Assembly: GCA_902799185.1 (NCBI GenBank)
Contig: CADBZO010000012.1
Coordinates: 1-55,855 of the forward strand
Source of the DNA: an uncultured Bacteroidales bacterium
GTDB lineage: Bacteria > Bacteroidota > Bacteroidia > Bacteroidales > Paludibacteraceae
DNA: 55,855 nucleotides
Reading direction: 5' to 3'
In this document: in pieces, positions 32,024-40,907 of the stretch
Position numbering within the stretch: position 1 is the stretch's first letter
Layout: each line of letters starts with the position of its first letter
Notes under the pieces: model-generated
What the model was told of the DNA's origin: nothing
Database searches by the model: none
What the model saw: only the letters and a program-made list of their open reading frames with translations
Program-made: the position numbers and the translations under genes

Positions 32024-32763
32024 GTAATACCGCAGGTGTGATATGGAAATGCGCGGGCATCGGTCTAACCATCGGACTGATGATAGGAGCGGTGCTCTGG
32101 GGATGGCAGCTGACGCCGACCTCTCTTCCTTGCGTGGCGCTCCATTATACCATCGAGGATGCGGAGGAGCGGATGTATCTCACGGAGACCGAGTTGGACC
32201 AGCTGCTAAAAACGGAGGATCTGTACCCTGTGGGAAGACAGGTGAATAGTATCTCTCTGCATCGGATAGAGCATGCGGTGGCACACCATCCAATGGTTCG
32301 TTCCTCCGAGTGCTTTGTCACGCCGCGGAACGAGGTGGAAGTGCATTTGACACAGCGCGTACCCTTGTTGCGCGTACAGACGATGGGCGAGAGTTATATC
32401 ATTGATACGGACCGGCGAGTGATGCAAGCCAGGGCTGCGGTACGCGACAGCGTGCCGGTAGTGACAGGAACGGTGGGAGTGCATATGGCGTCGCACGAGT
32501 TGGCGGATTTCGCCCAATGGCTGCAAGGGAATAGGTATTGGCGAAGCCGGATACGTTATTTGCAGGTGCAATCGCCGAACAGGGTCTATCTCTATCTGCG
32601 CGGAGAAGAACAACCGCGAGTACTGATAGGCACCATGGGCGGATACAAAGAGAAACTGCAGAAACTGCGTACGTTCCTGGACAACAGCGCTGAGGCTACC
32701 CGGGACAAGCAATACTACGAACTGGACATCCGCTTCCGCGGACAAGTAATAGGAAGAAAATAA
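32020..32763 (+). CDS. ftsQ: Cell division protein FtsQ/DivIB
   Basis: A 247-residue bitopic protein: short cytoplasmic N-terminus, membrane span near residues 9-29 (CAGIGLTIGLMIGAVLWGWQ) and a periplasmic part with the POTRA-like region (LTETELDQLLKTED, VNSISLHRIEHAVAHHPMVR) and the FtsQ core (VEVHLTQRVPLLRVQTMGES, YIIDTDRRVM). Sequence conservation is low as usual for Bacteroidota FtsQ; the identity rests on this layout and on its place between murC and ftsA. It overlaps murC by ATGA. Confidence 0.9.
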   Translation: MSNTAGVIWKCAGIGLTIGLMIGAVLWGWQLTPTSLPCVALHYTIEDAEERMYLTETELDQLLKTEDLYPVGRQVNSISLHRIEHAVAHHPMVRSSECFVTPRNEVEVHLTQRVPLLRVQTMGESYIIDTDRRVMQARAAVRDSVPVVTGTVGVHMASHELADFAQWLQGNRYWRSRIRYLQVQSPNRVYLYLRGEEQPRVLIGTMGGYKEKLQKLRTFLDNSAEATRDKQYYELDIRFRGQVIGRK

Positions 32764-32783
32764 ACCTTAACTGAATTGAGAAA

Positions 32784-34067
32784 ATGGCAAAAAGACAAAC
32801 ACAGACAACAGACTCACTGCCGCTGGTAGCTATTGATTTGGGTAGCGACAGCGTGCGTGCGATGGCGGCGCAAAGGATTGCACCGGATCTGTTCCGTATT
32901 CTCGGCGTAGAGGAGCGGCCGCAGAAATTAGGCAACCTCTGCGTAGAGCAAGGTATCATCACCCAGTCGAGCAACGCCGGCTATGTCATCGCCGAGGTGC
33001 TCAAACTGCTGGCTAACCGGATAGGCGTGGACGAACTGCCCACCGCTTTCATCAGCGTGGGCGGTCAGTCGATGCAGATAGTAGCCGTACATTCGCGGCG
33101 GGACCAGGCACGGCGCAAAGAAATCAGCCAGGAACTGCTGGACGAGATGGAGCGCGAGTGCAAAGAGAAGATTGAGTCGCGCAACCCCGAGGTGGCCGTA
33201 TTGGGACTGGTACCCAGTTTCTTCAAGTTGGACGGAGTGGAGCAGGACGAACAGCCGGGGGCCGAACAACGCGCCGCGCTGGTGGAAGCGCATTATATCG
33301 CTTTTTACGGACGCAAGGCGATAGACACCCAGTTGCAGAAATCATTCTCGCAGGCCGGCCGTAGCATCGAGCACGCGTTCGTCCGTCCGGAGACACTGCT
33401 CTCCACTTTCGCTACATGCGACGGCAATCATGTGCTGATGAACGGTTGCGCAGTATTGGACATGGGAGCGCAGACAACCACCCTCACAGCCTACAAGGGC
33501 GGACAGTATCTGCTGAACAAAGTGATACCCAAGGGCGGCTATCATATCACGCGGATGCTGGAACAGCAGGGACTCAGTTTCGCTACGGCGGAGGTGCTGA
33601 AGAAGAAGTTCGGTTGCGCCTCGCCGCAACTGGTGGAGAAAAGTGTGCGTCTGCGTGTGCCTGCAAGCCCGGAGATAGGCGGAGACATCGTCATCTCCAC
33701 ACACGAACTGGCGGAAACCATCGAACTGAAACTGCAGGAGATACTCTCGCCGGTGATGGAGGAACTGCAAAAAGTGGAGGGACGTATCCAGACGCTTTAT
33801 ATCACCGGCGGCGGCTCCATGATGGCAGGAATCTTGGAGTATATCCAGAGCCTGACGTCTGTGAAGGTGCAATACGGCGCGCATAACCTGCTCCTGCATC
33901 GCGACACCGAGGAGAAATACCTATCGCCGCAATACACCTCGCTCGTCGGTACGGTGCTGTTAGGCCAGGACTACCGCGACAATCATAAGAACCAGCCGGT
34001 GCAGAAACCCGGGTTCTTCGACAGAGTGAAAGAAAGTACATTGGATATGTTTATAGATCAACAATAA
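32784..34067 (+). CDS. ftsA: Cell division protein FtsA
   Basis: An actin-like ATPase that tethers FtsZ to the membrane. VAIDLGSDSVRAMAAQRIA is the phosphate-1 motif, ALVEAHYIAFYGRKAI lies in the SHS2/1C region, NGCAVLDMGAQTTTLTAYKG is phosphate-2, and IQTLYITGGGSMMAGILEYI the adenosine motif. The C-terminal end (FFDRVKESTLDMFID) is the amphipathic membrane-targeting helix. At 427 residues it is of normal length and it is two bases from ftsZ. Confidence 0.96.
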   Translation: MAKRQTQTTDSLPLVAIDLGSDSVRAMAAQRIAPDLFRILGVEERPQKLGNLCVEQGIITQSSNAGYVIAEVLKLLANRIGVDELPTAFISVGGQSMQIVAVHSRRDQARRKEISQELLDEMERECKEKIESRNPEVAVLGLVPSFFKLDGVEQDEQPGAEQRAALVEAHYIAFYGRKAIDTQLQKSFSQAGRSIEHAFVRPETLLSTFATCDGNHVLMNGCAVLDMGAQTTTLTAYKGGQYLLNKVIPKGGYHITRMLEQQGLSFATAEVLKKKFGCASPQLVEKSVRLRVPASPEIGGDIVISTHELAETIELKLQEILSPVMEELQKVEGRIQTLYITGGGSMMAGILEYIQSLTSVKVQYGAHNLLLHRDTEEKYLSPQYTSLVGTVLLGQDYRDNHKNQPVQKPGFFDRVKESTLDMFIDQQ

Positions 34068-34069
34068 TT

Positions 34070-35323
34070 ATGGAAGACAATTTGATTACATTACCCTTGG
34101 AAGGGCTGACTGAAGATAGTATTATCAAGGTCATCGGCGTAGGTGGCGGCGGTTGCAACGCCGTGAATTACATGCATCGCCAGGGACTGAAAGATGTCTC
34201 GTTTCTGGTCTGCAACACCGACCGCCAGGTGCTTATCAAGAGCTCGGTGCCGAGCAAGTTGCAGTTAGGCCCCGGTCTGGGTGCCGGCGGTGATCCCGAG
34301 ACCGCGCGTCAGTACGCAGAAGAGAGCCGCGAGCATATCCGCGAGGCACTCAACGACGGTACACAGATGCTGTTCCTCGCTGCCGGAATGGGGGGAGGAA
34401 CGGGAACAGGTGCCTCGTCGGTGGTAGCCGAAGTGGCGCAGGAGATGGGGATCCTGACGGTCGGAATAGTAACGATCCCGTTTGCCTTCGAGGGAAAGAA
34501 GAAAATAGAGAAAGCCATGACGGGTGTCGCACGGCTGGCGAAACATGTGGATGCACTCCTTATTATTAATAATGAGAAACTGAAACAGATTTATCCGGAG
34601 CTGAACCTGCTCAACGCCTTTAGCAAGTCGGACGACGTAGTGGCGAACGCGGCACGTGCGATAGCAGAGATTATTACCGTACCGGGATATATCAACACCG
34701 ACTTTGCCGATGTGCGTAACACCCTCAAGAAAGGCGGCGTAGCGATTATGAACATCGGTCGTGCGTCCGGCGAGAAACGAATCACCAACGCTATCAATGA
34801 TGCCCTGAACTCTCCGCTCGTGAATACCAATGACGTACACGGCGCCGAGCGTATCCTGCTGCAGTTCTATTGCTCTACGGAACACGCCATCGTGATGGAG
34901 GAGATAGACCAGATTAACGATTTCGTACAAGAGGTTGGCGATAACATAGAGGTACAATGGGGGGCGTCCATTGACGAGAGCCTCGGCGAAGAGGTACGCG
35001 TGACCGTTATCGCTACGGGCTACAAGGTGGATGGTCTGCCGTCCGAGGAGGCCGAGGAAGGCAAGAAGACCATCGACGAGGCGATCCAGGACAACTACCC
35101 TCCGCAGAACGCCAAACCCATGGAGGACGAGAACGCAACGCTCATTGACCTGAGCGACACGCTGCGCGAGGAAGGCGTCACGCCCCCTGCTCCGACCCGT
35201 GAACACACGGCTTCTGCCTCCGCCGACGAAGTGGTAATCACCATCGAGGAGGAAGAGACAACCGAGCAGAAGAAGGAAGAGGCTCCCCGCCATAGTCCGT
35301 TCGGATGGATCCGGAGAAAATAA
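34070..35323 (+). CDS. ftsZ: Cell division protein FtsZ
   Basis: The tubulin-like GTPase that forms the division ring. IKVIGVGGGGCNAVNYMHRQ, the GTP-binding GMGGGTGTGASSVVAEVAQE, INTDFADVRNTLKKGGVAIM and the T7 loop are all present. After the core (~residue 320) come a variable acidic linker and a basic C-terminal peptide (SPFGWIRRK). It is the last gene of the division run; a Wzz-like gene follows after 31 bases. Confidence 0.98.
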   Translation: MEDNLITLPLEGLTEDSIIKVIGVGGGGCNAVNYMHRQGLKDVSFLVCNTDRQVLIKSSVPSKLQLGPGLGAGGDPETARQYAEESREHIREALNDGTQMLFLAAGMGGGTGTGASSVVAEVAQEMGILTVGIVTIPFAFEGKKKIEKAMTGVARLAKHVDALLIINNEKLKQIYPELNLLNAFSKSDDVVANAARAIAEIITVPGYINTDFADVRNTLKKGGVAIMNIGRASGEKRITNAINDALNSPLVNTNDVHGAERILLQFYCSTEHAIVMEEIDQINDFVQEVGDNIEVQWGASIDESLGEEVRVTVIATGYKVDGLPSEEAEEGKKTIDEAIQDNYPPQNAKPMEDENATLIDLSDTLREEGVTPPAPTREHTASASADEVVITIEEEETTEQKKEEAPRHSPFGWIRRK

Positions 35324-35354
35324 TACTCACTGAAAGAATTAAGAAAACAATATT

Positions 35355-36305
35355 ATGGAAAAAGAGATGAATTTTTTTGACCTCTGCGTGGCTTGCTGGC
35401 AAGCGTTTGTACGCGGATGTAAAGCCTTCGGACGTCTGCTTGGAAGGATGGTGAGACTCACGTATCATTATTGGTGGATCGTGCTTACCTTCTGCGTGTT
35501 GGCAGCGGCAGCGGCGTTTTACTACACCCGTTTGGAAAACAGGATCTTTAAGGTAAACGCCATCGCGTTGCTTAATGGTCCTACCGTCCAGCAGTTCGAG
35601 CAGTCGTATGCGCTGCTCCGCTCGGCGATGATGTTACCGTCAGACGCACCTGTTTTGCCGTTTATCGCTGAGCACCAGGCAGGTGATTTCAGAACCTTCA
35701 GAGTGATTGACTGCCTGCATGATGAGATGCCGGATTTTGTGGACTTCAAGCATAAGATCCCGGCTACAGATACGGTGAACGTACAGATGCAGGATCGTCT
35801 CTGCTTGCAGTTTAAGATGAAGTACCGCCATCTGGACCAACTGGCGAAGGTGGAGGAAGCGCTGCTGGCTACGCTGAATGCGGAACCGGCGATGCAAAGG
35901 TCCTATCAGACCTATATCGCCAACCTGCGCGAGGAGGTGGCGTTCAACCATTCGCAGGCCCAGAAACTGGACAGCCTCACAAGCTGCTATTATTTCTATC
36001 CGGTTTCGGCTGCCCAGCCGGCGAACTACAGCGGCAACGGGGTGAACTTCTACGGAGACCGCCGTGTACGGCTCTTCCTGGATGATATCTATGAGCAGCA
36101 CGCACGTATGCAGCGCGTGGACTACCGCCTGCAGTTAGCTTCGGAGCCTATCGTGCTGGAGAACCATTTTGCAGTGGACCCCAAGCCCGTGAACGGACGG
36201 ATGAAGATGCTGATCCTCTTCCTCCTCTTCGGATGGGTAGTCGGATGCGCAATAGCGGAGCTGACGGATAAACGTAAGGCGATAGCCGAATGGCTGAAAG
36301 CCTAA
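35355..36305 (+). CDS. Wzz-like two-span membrane protein
   Basis: A 316-residue protein with spans near residues 36-56 (HYWWIVLTFCVLAAAAAFYY) and near 283-302 (MLILFLLFGWVVGCAIAELT), separated by a large periplasmic region of helices and strands. Two terminal spans around a periplasmic body is the layout of the Wzz/chain-length determinant superfamily. No polysaccharide polymerase lies nearby, so a role in glycan length is only an analogy. It follows ftsZ and may be co-transcribed, and ends at a terminator shared with DedA. Confidence 0.6.
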   Translation: MEKEMNFFDLCVACWQAFVRGCKAFGRLLGRMVRLTYHYWWIVLTFCVLAAAAAFYYTRLENRIFKVNAIALLNGPTVQQFEQSYALLRSAMMLPSDAPVLPFIAEHQAGDFRTFRVIDCLHDEMPDFVDFKHKIPATDTVNVQMQDRLCLQFKMKYRHLDQLAKVEEALLATLNAEPAMQRSYQTYIANLREEVAFNHSQAQKLDSLTSCYYFYPVSAAQPANYSGNGVNFYGDRRVRLFLDDIYEQHARMQRVDYRLQLASEPIVLENHFAVDPKPVNGRMKMLILFLLFGWVVGCAIAELTDKRKAIAEWLKA

Positions 36306-36310
36306 AAGAA

Positions 36311-36343
36311 AAAACGCGTGAGGGTCAAGCCTTCACGCGTTTT
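36311..36343. terminator. Bidirectional terminator containing the dedA stop codon
   Basis: AAAACGCGTGA (36311-36321) pairs with TCACGCGTTTT (36333-36343), closed further by GG/CC. The loop holds the stop codon of the DedA gene (36325-36327), so the last codons of that gene form one arm. Confidence 0.85.
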
Positions 36344-37116
36344 ATTATCCATTTGACGAGGTAGTAGAGAACCACTGCCCCGAGCAGTACAAGTATCGCT
36401 ACGCTGAGTTCGTGGCTGTATTGGTTGATCAGGTCCGCCTGACCGTGCGCCACGTAGCCGAGGACGGCGAGAATGGCGTTCCAGATACCTGCGCCGAGGA
36501 AGGTGTAGAAAAGGAACCATCCGAAATGCATCTTGCTTAGTCCCGCAGGGATAGAGATGAGTTGGCGGATGCCCGGAATAAAGCGTCCGACAAAGGTGCT
36601 GACCTTGCCGTGGTCGTTGAAATAGGCTTCGGCTTTCTCCACTTTCTCGCGGCTCAAGAGACACAGGTGACCTATCTTGCTGTCCGCAAAGGCATAGATG
36701 ATAGCCCGTCCGAGCCAAAGCGAGAGCAGGTAGTTGATAATCGCGCCGAGCAGTGCTCCTATCGTACCGAAAAGGACGATCAGCGAGACATTGACGATAT
36801 AGTTGTCCGTAACGCAAACCGCGCTGTTCGGGTCCTCTGCCACGTACGCCGCAGGCGGGATGACCACTTCGCTCGGGAATGGAATGAACGAACTCTCAAT
36901 GGTCATCAGCGCTACGATAGAGCCATAGTTCATGTGAGCAGAGTACCAGTCGGTTACGGCCGTGATCCAAGAGGAGGAAACCTCTCCCTGACCCTCCCCA
37001 CAAGGGAGGGAAGAAAGGGAATCCGGCTTATGGGCGGGTAAAGTCTCTTGGGCAAAAACGTTGGTAGCGGACAGAGTGCCCGCTACCAATATCAGTATCA
37101 AAAGAAAGCGTTTCAT
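36325..37116 (-). CDS. DedA family membrane protein (VTT domain)
   Basis: A 263-residue inner-membrane protein of the DedA family, half-helical-hairpin proteins linked to undecaprenyl-phosphate and phospholipid recycling. SFIPFPSEVVIPPAAYVA, GALLGAIINYLLSLWLGRAI and FVGRFIPGIRQLISIPAGLS are the conserved blocks (FxRFxPxxR). Unusually it has an N-terminal signal-like segment (MKRFLLILILVAGTLSATNV) and a linker DSLSSLPCGEGQGEVSSSWI encoded by a GC-rich palindromic repeat (36981-37010). Its start overlaps the yqeY stop by four bases. Confidence 0.9.
   Translation of the reverse strand: MKRFLLILILVAGTLSATNVFAQETLPAHKPDSLSSLPCGEGQGEVSSSWITAVTDWYSAHMNYGSIVALMTIESSFIPFPSEVVIPPAAYVAEDPNSAVCVTDNYIVNVSLIVLFGTIGALLGAIINYLLSLWLGRAIIYAFADSKIGHLCLLSREKVEKAEAYFNDHGKVSTFVGRFIPGIRQLISIPAGLSKMHFGWFLFYTFLGAGIWNAILAVLGYVAHGQADLINQYSHELSVAILVLLGAVVLYYLVKWIIKRVKA
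36981..37010 (-). repeat. GC-rich palindromic repeat, copy 2, inside dedA
   Basis: On the minus strand, CCCTCCC, TTGTG, GGGAGGG, then a TCAGGGAGAGG tail, read in frame as part of the DedA linker. It is the same element as 37580-37614. Confidence 0.8.
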
Positions 37117-37565
37117 TGGGCTAAGAGCTCACGCACTTTGAGGTTAATAGCCTTGCCCTCCGCTTTGCCTGCGAGTTGCTTGGTAGCCACGCCCATGACT
37201 TTGCCCATGTCCTGCGGAGAAGTAGCACCCACCTGGGCGATGATCTCTTTGAGTGCAGCGGTCAGCTCTTCCTCGCTCAGCATAGCCGGCAGGTAGCGCT
37301 CGATGATCTTGAATTGCGCCAACTCGTCTTCCGCCAGTTCGGGACGGTTTGCGTCCATATACATCTGCGCCGACTCTTTGCGTTGTTTCACCATCTTCTG
37401 AAGGATCTGCAAAGCCTTGTCGTCATGCAGTTCGCCGTCACCGCCTTTGGCGGTCTTGGCTTCCAGAAACTCTTTCTTGATTCCGCGCAGCGCATCCAGC
37501 GCTACTTTATCTTTTGCGAGCATCGCTTTCTTGATGTCCTCGCTTACTTGGTCAAATAAACTCAT
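37113..37565 (-). CDS. yqeY: GatB/YqeY domain protein
   Basis: A 150-residue helical protein related to the tail domain of the amidotransferase GatB. MSLFDQVSEDIKKAMLAKDK, VALDALRGIKKEFLEAKT, LAQFKIIERYLPAMLSEEEL and TSPQDMGKVMGVATKQLAGK match the YqeY family. Its exact role is unsettled (a tRNA-binding or amidotransferase-linked function is suggested by GatB). In Bacteroidales the gene is commonly close to ftsZ, as here. It overlaps dedA (ATGA). Confidence 0.93.
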   Translation of the reverse strand: MSLFDQVSEDIKKAMLAKDKVALDALRGIKKEFLEAKTAKGGDGELHDDKALQILQKMVKQRKESAQMYMDANRPELAEDELAQFKIIERYLPAMLSEEELTAALKEIIAQVGATSPQDMGKVMGVATKQLAGKAEGKAINLKVRELLAQ

Positions 37566-37579
37566 AATAGAAAATCCCC

Positions 37580-37614
37580 TCCTCCCTCCCCTTGTGGGGA
37601 GGGCCGGGGTGGGG
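37580..37614. repeat. GC-rich palindromic repeat, copy 3
   Basis: TCCTCCCTCCCC, TTGTG, GGGAGGG, CCGGGGTGGGG fills the spacer between nhaD and yqeY. The stem CCCTCCCC/GGGGAGGG closes on the loop TTGT. Together with copies 1 and 2 it defines a mobile or spreading palindromic element. Confidence 0.8.
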
Positions 37615-37617
37615 TTA

Positions 37618-38964
37618 TTAAATAAACAATAATTGTACGATAATATAAACCGGCAGGAGGATGATGAGCGAGAACTTGATCATGTAGCCGAAGAAGGACG
37701 GCATCTTGATTCCGCTCTCCTCAGCGATGGCTTTCACCATGAAGTTAGGTCCGTTGCCGATATAGGTCAGTGAGCCGAACATCACAGCCGCGATGGAGAT
37801 GGCTTTGAGCAGTATCTCCGGAACACCGGCTACGAAAGGCGTACCTTCGAACATGCCAGTTACGACACCGGCTTGAGCGGCAGCAAGCGACTCCGGCAGA
37901 CCGGAAGCTACGCCGTGGAAGGCAACGGCAGTAGGTGTGTTATCGAGGAACGCGGAGAGCGCACCGGTCGAGTAATAGAACTGCCAAGCGTGGGTGAAAC
38001 CGAGGTCGGCTGCGTGCGCCTTCAGATAGGCGAGGGCAGGGGTCATAGTGGTAAAGATACCGAGGAACAGGACGGCTACCTCTACTATCGGAGTCCAGCT
38101 GAACTTGTTGTCGTCATAACGCACCTCTTTCTTGGTGGTGTAGAGCGAGAGACCTGTGAGCGACAGCAATACAATCTCACGCAGGTATTTGAGCCACAGC
38201 GGAGCGTCTGCTTCACCCATCTGCTTGATGGTCCCTTCGTTCACAAAAGCCACTGCCAGCACTACGCCCAACAGATAAACGAAATTGATGGTTCCTTTCA
38301 TCACCAGTGGCGTAGCCTCACGCGAGTCAGCGGAGAGGGATGTCCAGTGCTCTTTCTTGTAATAATAGGTGTCCATCGCGAAATAGATGCCAAGGAGCAG
38401 CAGTCCCGTAACCGCCCATTCGGGCGCAAGGTGCATGAACCATGAGAAATGTGCGCCGCGAAGGAAGAGCATGAACAAGGGGGGGTCTCCCAGCGGTGTC
38501 AGCAGACCGCCGCAGTTGGCTACCAGAGCGATGAAGAAAAGGATGGTGTGAACCTTGTGGTCACGCTGTTTGTTGGTCTCGATGAGCGGACGGATAAGCA
38601 GCATGGCTGCGCCCGTCGTTCCCATAATAGAGGCTAAGATCCAGCCCAAGCCCAAGAAACCGGTGTTGACCCAAGGCTTGGCTTTCAGGTCACCCGAGAA
38701 ATGAATACCGCCGGTGATGACAAACAGCGACAGCAAAAGGATGATGAACGGCACGTAGTCGAAGAAGAGCTGGTGCTCCAACTCGTGCATCATTCCGCCC
38801 ATAATCAGGCATACCGCAACGGGCACGCCGAGGAAGAGGGAAACAATGAGTTTGTTGGTGTTCTTCTCCCACCAGTGTTCTGCTACCAGCGGACCGATAG
38901 CAATCATCAGAAGCATGAGTCCGAACGGAATCAGCGACCATGCCGAGTGTACAAATTGTTCCAT
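37618..38964 (-). CDS. nhaD: NhaD-type sodium/proton antiporter
   Basis: A 448-residue polytopic membrane protein of the ArsB/NhaD (ion transporter) superfamily, exchanging Na+ for H+. About twelve spans can be traced from SLIPFGLMLLMIAIGPLVAE to SLIILLPVYIIVQLLFI. The NhaD blocks WILASIMGTTGAAMLLIRPL, HTILFFIALVANCGGLLTPL with GDPPLFMLFLRGA, and FLDNTPTAVAFHGVAS are present. It has its own promoter (39025-39055) with a small hairpin leader and leads the minus-strand unit nhaD-yqeY-dedA. Confidence 0.92.
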   Translation of the reverse strand: MEQFVHSAWSLIPFGLMLLMIAIGPLVAEHWWEKNTNKLIVSLFLGVPVAVCLIMGGMMHELEHQLFFDYVPFIILLLSLFVITGGIHFSGDLKAKPWVNTGFLGLGWILASIMGTTGAAMLLIRPLIETNKQRDHKVHTILFFIALVANCGGLLTPLGDPPLFMLFLRGAHFSWFMHLAPEWAVTGLLLLGIYFAMDTYYYKKEHWTSLSADSREATPLVMKGTINFVYLLGVVLAVAFVNEGTIKQMGEADAPLWLKYLREIVLLSLTGLSLYTTKKEVRYDDNKFSWTPIVEVAVLFLGIFTTMTPALAYLKAHAADLGFTHAWQFYYSTGALSAFLDNTPTAVAFHGVASGLPESLAAAQAGVVTGMFEGTPFVAGVPEILLKAISIAAVMFGSLTYIGNGPNFMVKAIAEESGIKMPSFFGYMIKFSLIILLPVYIIVQLLFI

Positions 38965-39024
38965 AGTACTTTATTTAATTTAATTAAAAATTACGAATTA
39001 CGAATTAACTCGCTAAAGCGAGTG

Positions 39025-39055
39025 CAAAGTTACAACAAAAAATCCGAATGTGCAA
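39025..39055 (-). promoter_or_regulatory. Promoter of nhaD
   Basis: On the minus strand TTG (39055-39053), 20 bases, TAACTTTG (39032-39025). The leader has a hairpin, CTCGCT-TT-AGCGAG, at about 39009-39022. The rest of the gap to 39275 holds only degenerate words such as TTGCGGACGTC and TTGCGAACGTC, with no gene I can see. Confidence 0.75.
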
Positions 39056-39275
39056 ATAAAATTCATTTTATTTTGCCATTTGCAGGATTTTGAGGCCGTA
39101 ACTTCCTTCTGTTCAGCCTCTGTTTGGCTGTCATTTAGCACTCATTCTCATTCGCATCTCGTTCGCATTGCGGACGTCATAATAGGGCGTCTTCACCGGT
39201 CCTTTCAATGCCGTGACCATTTTGCGACCATTGCGAACGTCTTGACCGGATTTTTTGTAAGTTGTACGCGGTAAT

Positions 39276-39306
39276 AAAAAATCCACCTGCCAACTGCAGG
39301 CGGATT
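39276..39306 (-). terminator. Terminator of the hip operon
   Basis: On the minus strand AATCC-GCCTGC pairs with GCAGGTGGATT (one internal mismatch) and is followed by six T. It lies 23 bases past the hipT stop. Confidence 0.7.
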
Positions 39307-39328
39307 GATACGAATAAAACAGGTTGTA

Positions 39329-40267
39329 TTAGGATCTTAGCAATCTTTTCAATCTGTCACGCAGCAATGATTTATAGGCTTCTTTCTGCTCTTGCGGGAT
39401 AAAAGAGCGGTCAATTGTCTCTTCCCATTTCGGTAAGCAGGAAGCAAAACGCTCTACTGTCCGGCGGATAAAATGCTCCGGAAGGTTAGCATGTTCTGCT
39501 GCTGCTTCAAAATCGCATAAATTGATATTGGACTTCTTTCCATTCAGCGTCAATGCCATTTCCTCTTTATCCTCCGGGTTTACCAATGCCACATTCACAA
39601 GGTCATAAGCAGGGGTAAAGATTTGTTGATTTGCCGGTTTATACAACGAAAAGTTTTTCAAATGCATATCGTTGTTACCCGTCAGGAAACAAAAGATCAA
39701 CAGTTCGTAGAAATTCGTTAAATCCAATTGTGGGATTGCGGAATACTGAGCAATCAGTTTGGCTACTTGTTCATAACTGCTTTTGTACTTGTCCTCCGTT
39801 TTTCGCTCTGCCAATTGGCACATATCTTCCATCAAAATCTTCTGCCCCTTTGCGCCCCGGTCAAACCTCCGGGTAATATATCCGAGACTCCCGTCAGCCA
39901 GCCGGATGAGCGAATGTCGTGCAACGGACAATTTGGCGTCCTCTGCCAAATGCATGGTGAGGTCTTCCACTTCCGGTAAGTGTTCGAATAACTCGGTCTG
40001 GGGCTTGAAAACATATTGTCCCCATAATCCCACAATCGTCAAGCGTTTGCTGCCTTCGTGCTCTGTCAGATTAAGCGACAACTTGGCCTGTACGCCGGTA
40101 AGAGTGGTCTGCGAACGGATAATCTCCGATGCCAAATGCTCCATATCCGCCTGAGTATATTCCATGAGCGGCTGCTCTTTGATACCAAATATCTTCTTGG
40201 CGCAGGACGGATGAAAATCTATCTGCCCGGGTTCTAATTCCTTATAGCAATATAGACATTTGCACAT
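39329..40267 (-). CDS. hipT: HipT-like kinase toxin (HipA C-terminal kinase)
   Basis: A 312-residue Ser/Thr kinase of the HipA fold, but without the N-terminal subdomain, which is encoded separately by hipS just upstream. This is the three-gene hipB-hipS-hipT arrangement. TTLTGVQAKLSLNL (~54-67) is the Gly-rich/ATP loop with K62, TGNNDMHLKNFSLY carries the catalytic D200 and N205, and YDLVN the metal Asp (222). The first 25 residues have a small zinc-finger-like cluster CxxC...HxxC (C4, C7, H19, C22). In known systems HipT phosphorylates tRNA synthetases or other targets and HipS/HipB neutralise it; the target here is unknown. Confidence 0.85.
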   Translation of the reverse strand: MCKCLYCYKELEPGQIDFHPSCAKKIFGIKEQPLMEYTQADMEHLASEIIRSQTTLTGVQAKLSLNLTEHEGSKRLTIVGLWGQYVFKPQTELFEHLPEVEDLTMHLAEDAKLSVARHSLIRLADGSLGYITRRFDRGAKGQKILMEDMCQLAERKTEDKYKSSYEQVAKLIAQYSAIPQLDLTNFYELLIFCFLTGNNDMHLKNFSLYKPANQQIFTPAYDLVNVALVNPEDKEEMALTLNGKKSNINLCDFEAAAEHANLPEHFIRRTVERFASCLPKWEETIDRSFIPQEQKEAYKSLLRDRLKRLLRS

Positions 40268-40272
40268 ATGGA

Positions 40273-40593
40273 TTATTCTTTTACGGGTTGTACACTAACC
40301 GCTCCGATACAGTCTTTGCAGCAAAGCAACAGCAATCCCATCCGATCCAATTGGGAAATATCGCTGTTACGCAATGCCACATCCAACAACCAACCTTCCG
40401 GTATCAAGCCATCGAAAAAAGGATGAAGGATATTACTGTCATACGGCTGTTCGCGCAGAGGCAAAGTTAAACTTACAGGCTCAGCATCAGCCTTTTCCAA
40501 GTATCGGCTATCATACGTGAAACGATATCCCGTTTCTGTTTCCTCTAAATGTCCCGCCAACAGGTCGCGGACATAGATGTTAGCTTTGCGCAT
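40273..40593 (-). CDS. hipS: HipS-like protein (HipA N-terminal subdomain)
   Basis: A 106-residue protein equal to the N-terminal subdomain of HipA: ANIYVRDLLAGHLEETETGY, PVSLTLPLREQPYDSN, HPFFDGLIPEGWLLDVAL and LLCCKDCIGAVSVQP match that region (GHL, SLTLPL, PFFxxLxPEG, GDxxGAV). In HipBST systems this small protein is the actual antitoxin of the kinase. It overlaps hipB by 14 bases and lies five bases before hipT. Confidence 0.85.
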   Translation of the reverse strand: MRKANIYVRDLLAGHLEETETGYRFTYDSRYLEKADAEPVSLTLPLREQPYDSNILHPFFDGLIPEGWLLDVALRNSDISQLDRMGLLLLCCKDCIGAVSVQPVKE

Positions 40594-40792
40594 GGTTCTT
40601 TGGTTGGGCGGTTAAACAATAGTTGAACAGGTTGAGCAACTGATTGACCGTATCCATACGGGCAGTTGTTTTTCCCTGTTCTAATTCTCGGAGGAACGCC
40701 AGACTTACTCCAGCTTTACGGGCCGCTTCCTCTTGTGTTAAGCCATATTGTTTCCGCAAGGCTTTGACCGTATTTGCAATTTCCGTTCTCAT
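40580..40792 (-). CDS. hipB: HipB-like antitoxin/operon repressor
   Basis: A 70-residue HTH-XRE protein: ANTVKALRKQYGLTQEEAAR, KAGVSLAFLRELEQGKTTAR and MDTVNQLLNLFNYCL form the five-helix HTH. It is expected to bind the palindromes just above its start (40796-40810 and 40885-40895) and repress the operon. It is the promoter-proximal gene and overlaps hipS. Confidence 0.9.
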   Translation of the reverse strand: MRTEIANTVKALRKQYGLTQEEAARKAGVSLAFLRELEQGKTTARMDTVNQLLNLFNYCLTAQPKNHAQS

Positions 40793-40795
40793 GAT

Positions 40796-40895
40796 ACTAT
40801 ATATTATAGTAGATAATCTTGCGTCATTATTCAGTTGTGCTTACGATAGTATATAAATATGTATATTTTTTACTTGATTTATATACTATAATAGT
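40796..40895 (-). promoter_or_regulatory. Operators in the hipBST leader
   Basis: ACTATA-TAT-TATAGT (40796-40810) lies three bases above the hipB start codon, and ACTATAATAGT (40885-40895) lies just below the promoter. A third, weaker related stretch (GATAGTATATAAAT) lies between. Shared half-site ACTATA. All are downstream of the -7 box, so repression may act on elongation or by looping. Confidence 0.65.
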
Positions 40896-40907
40896 TAAAA
40901 TCCGCTG

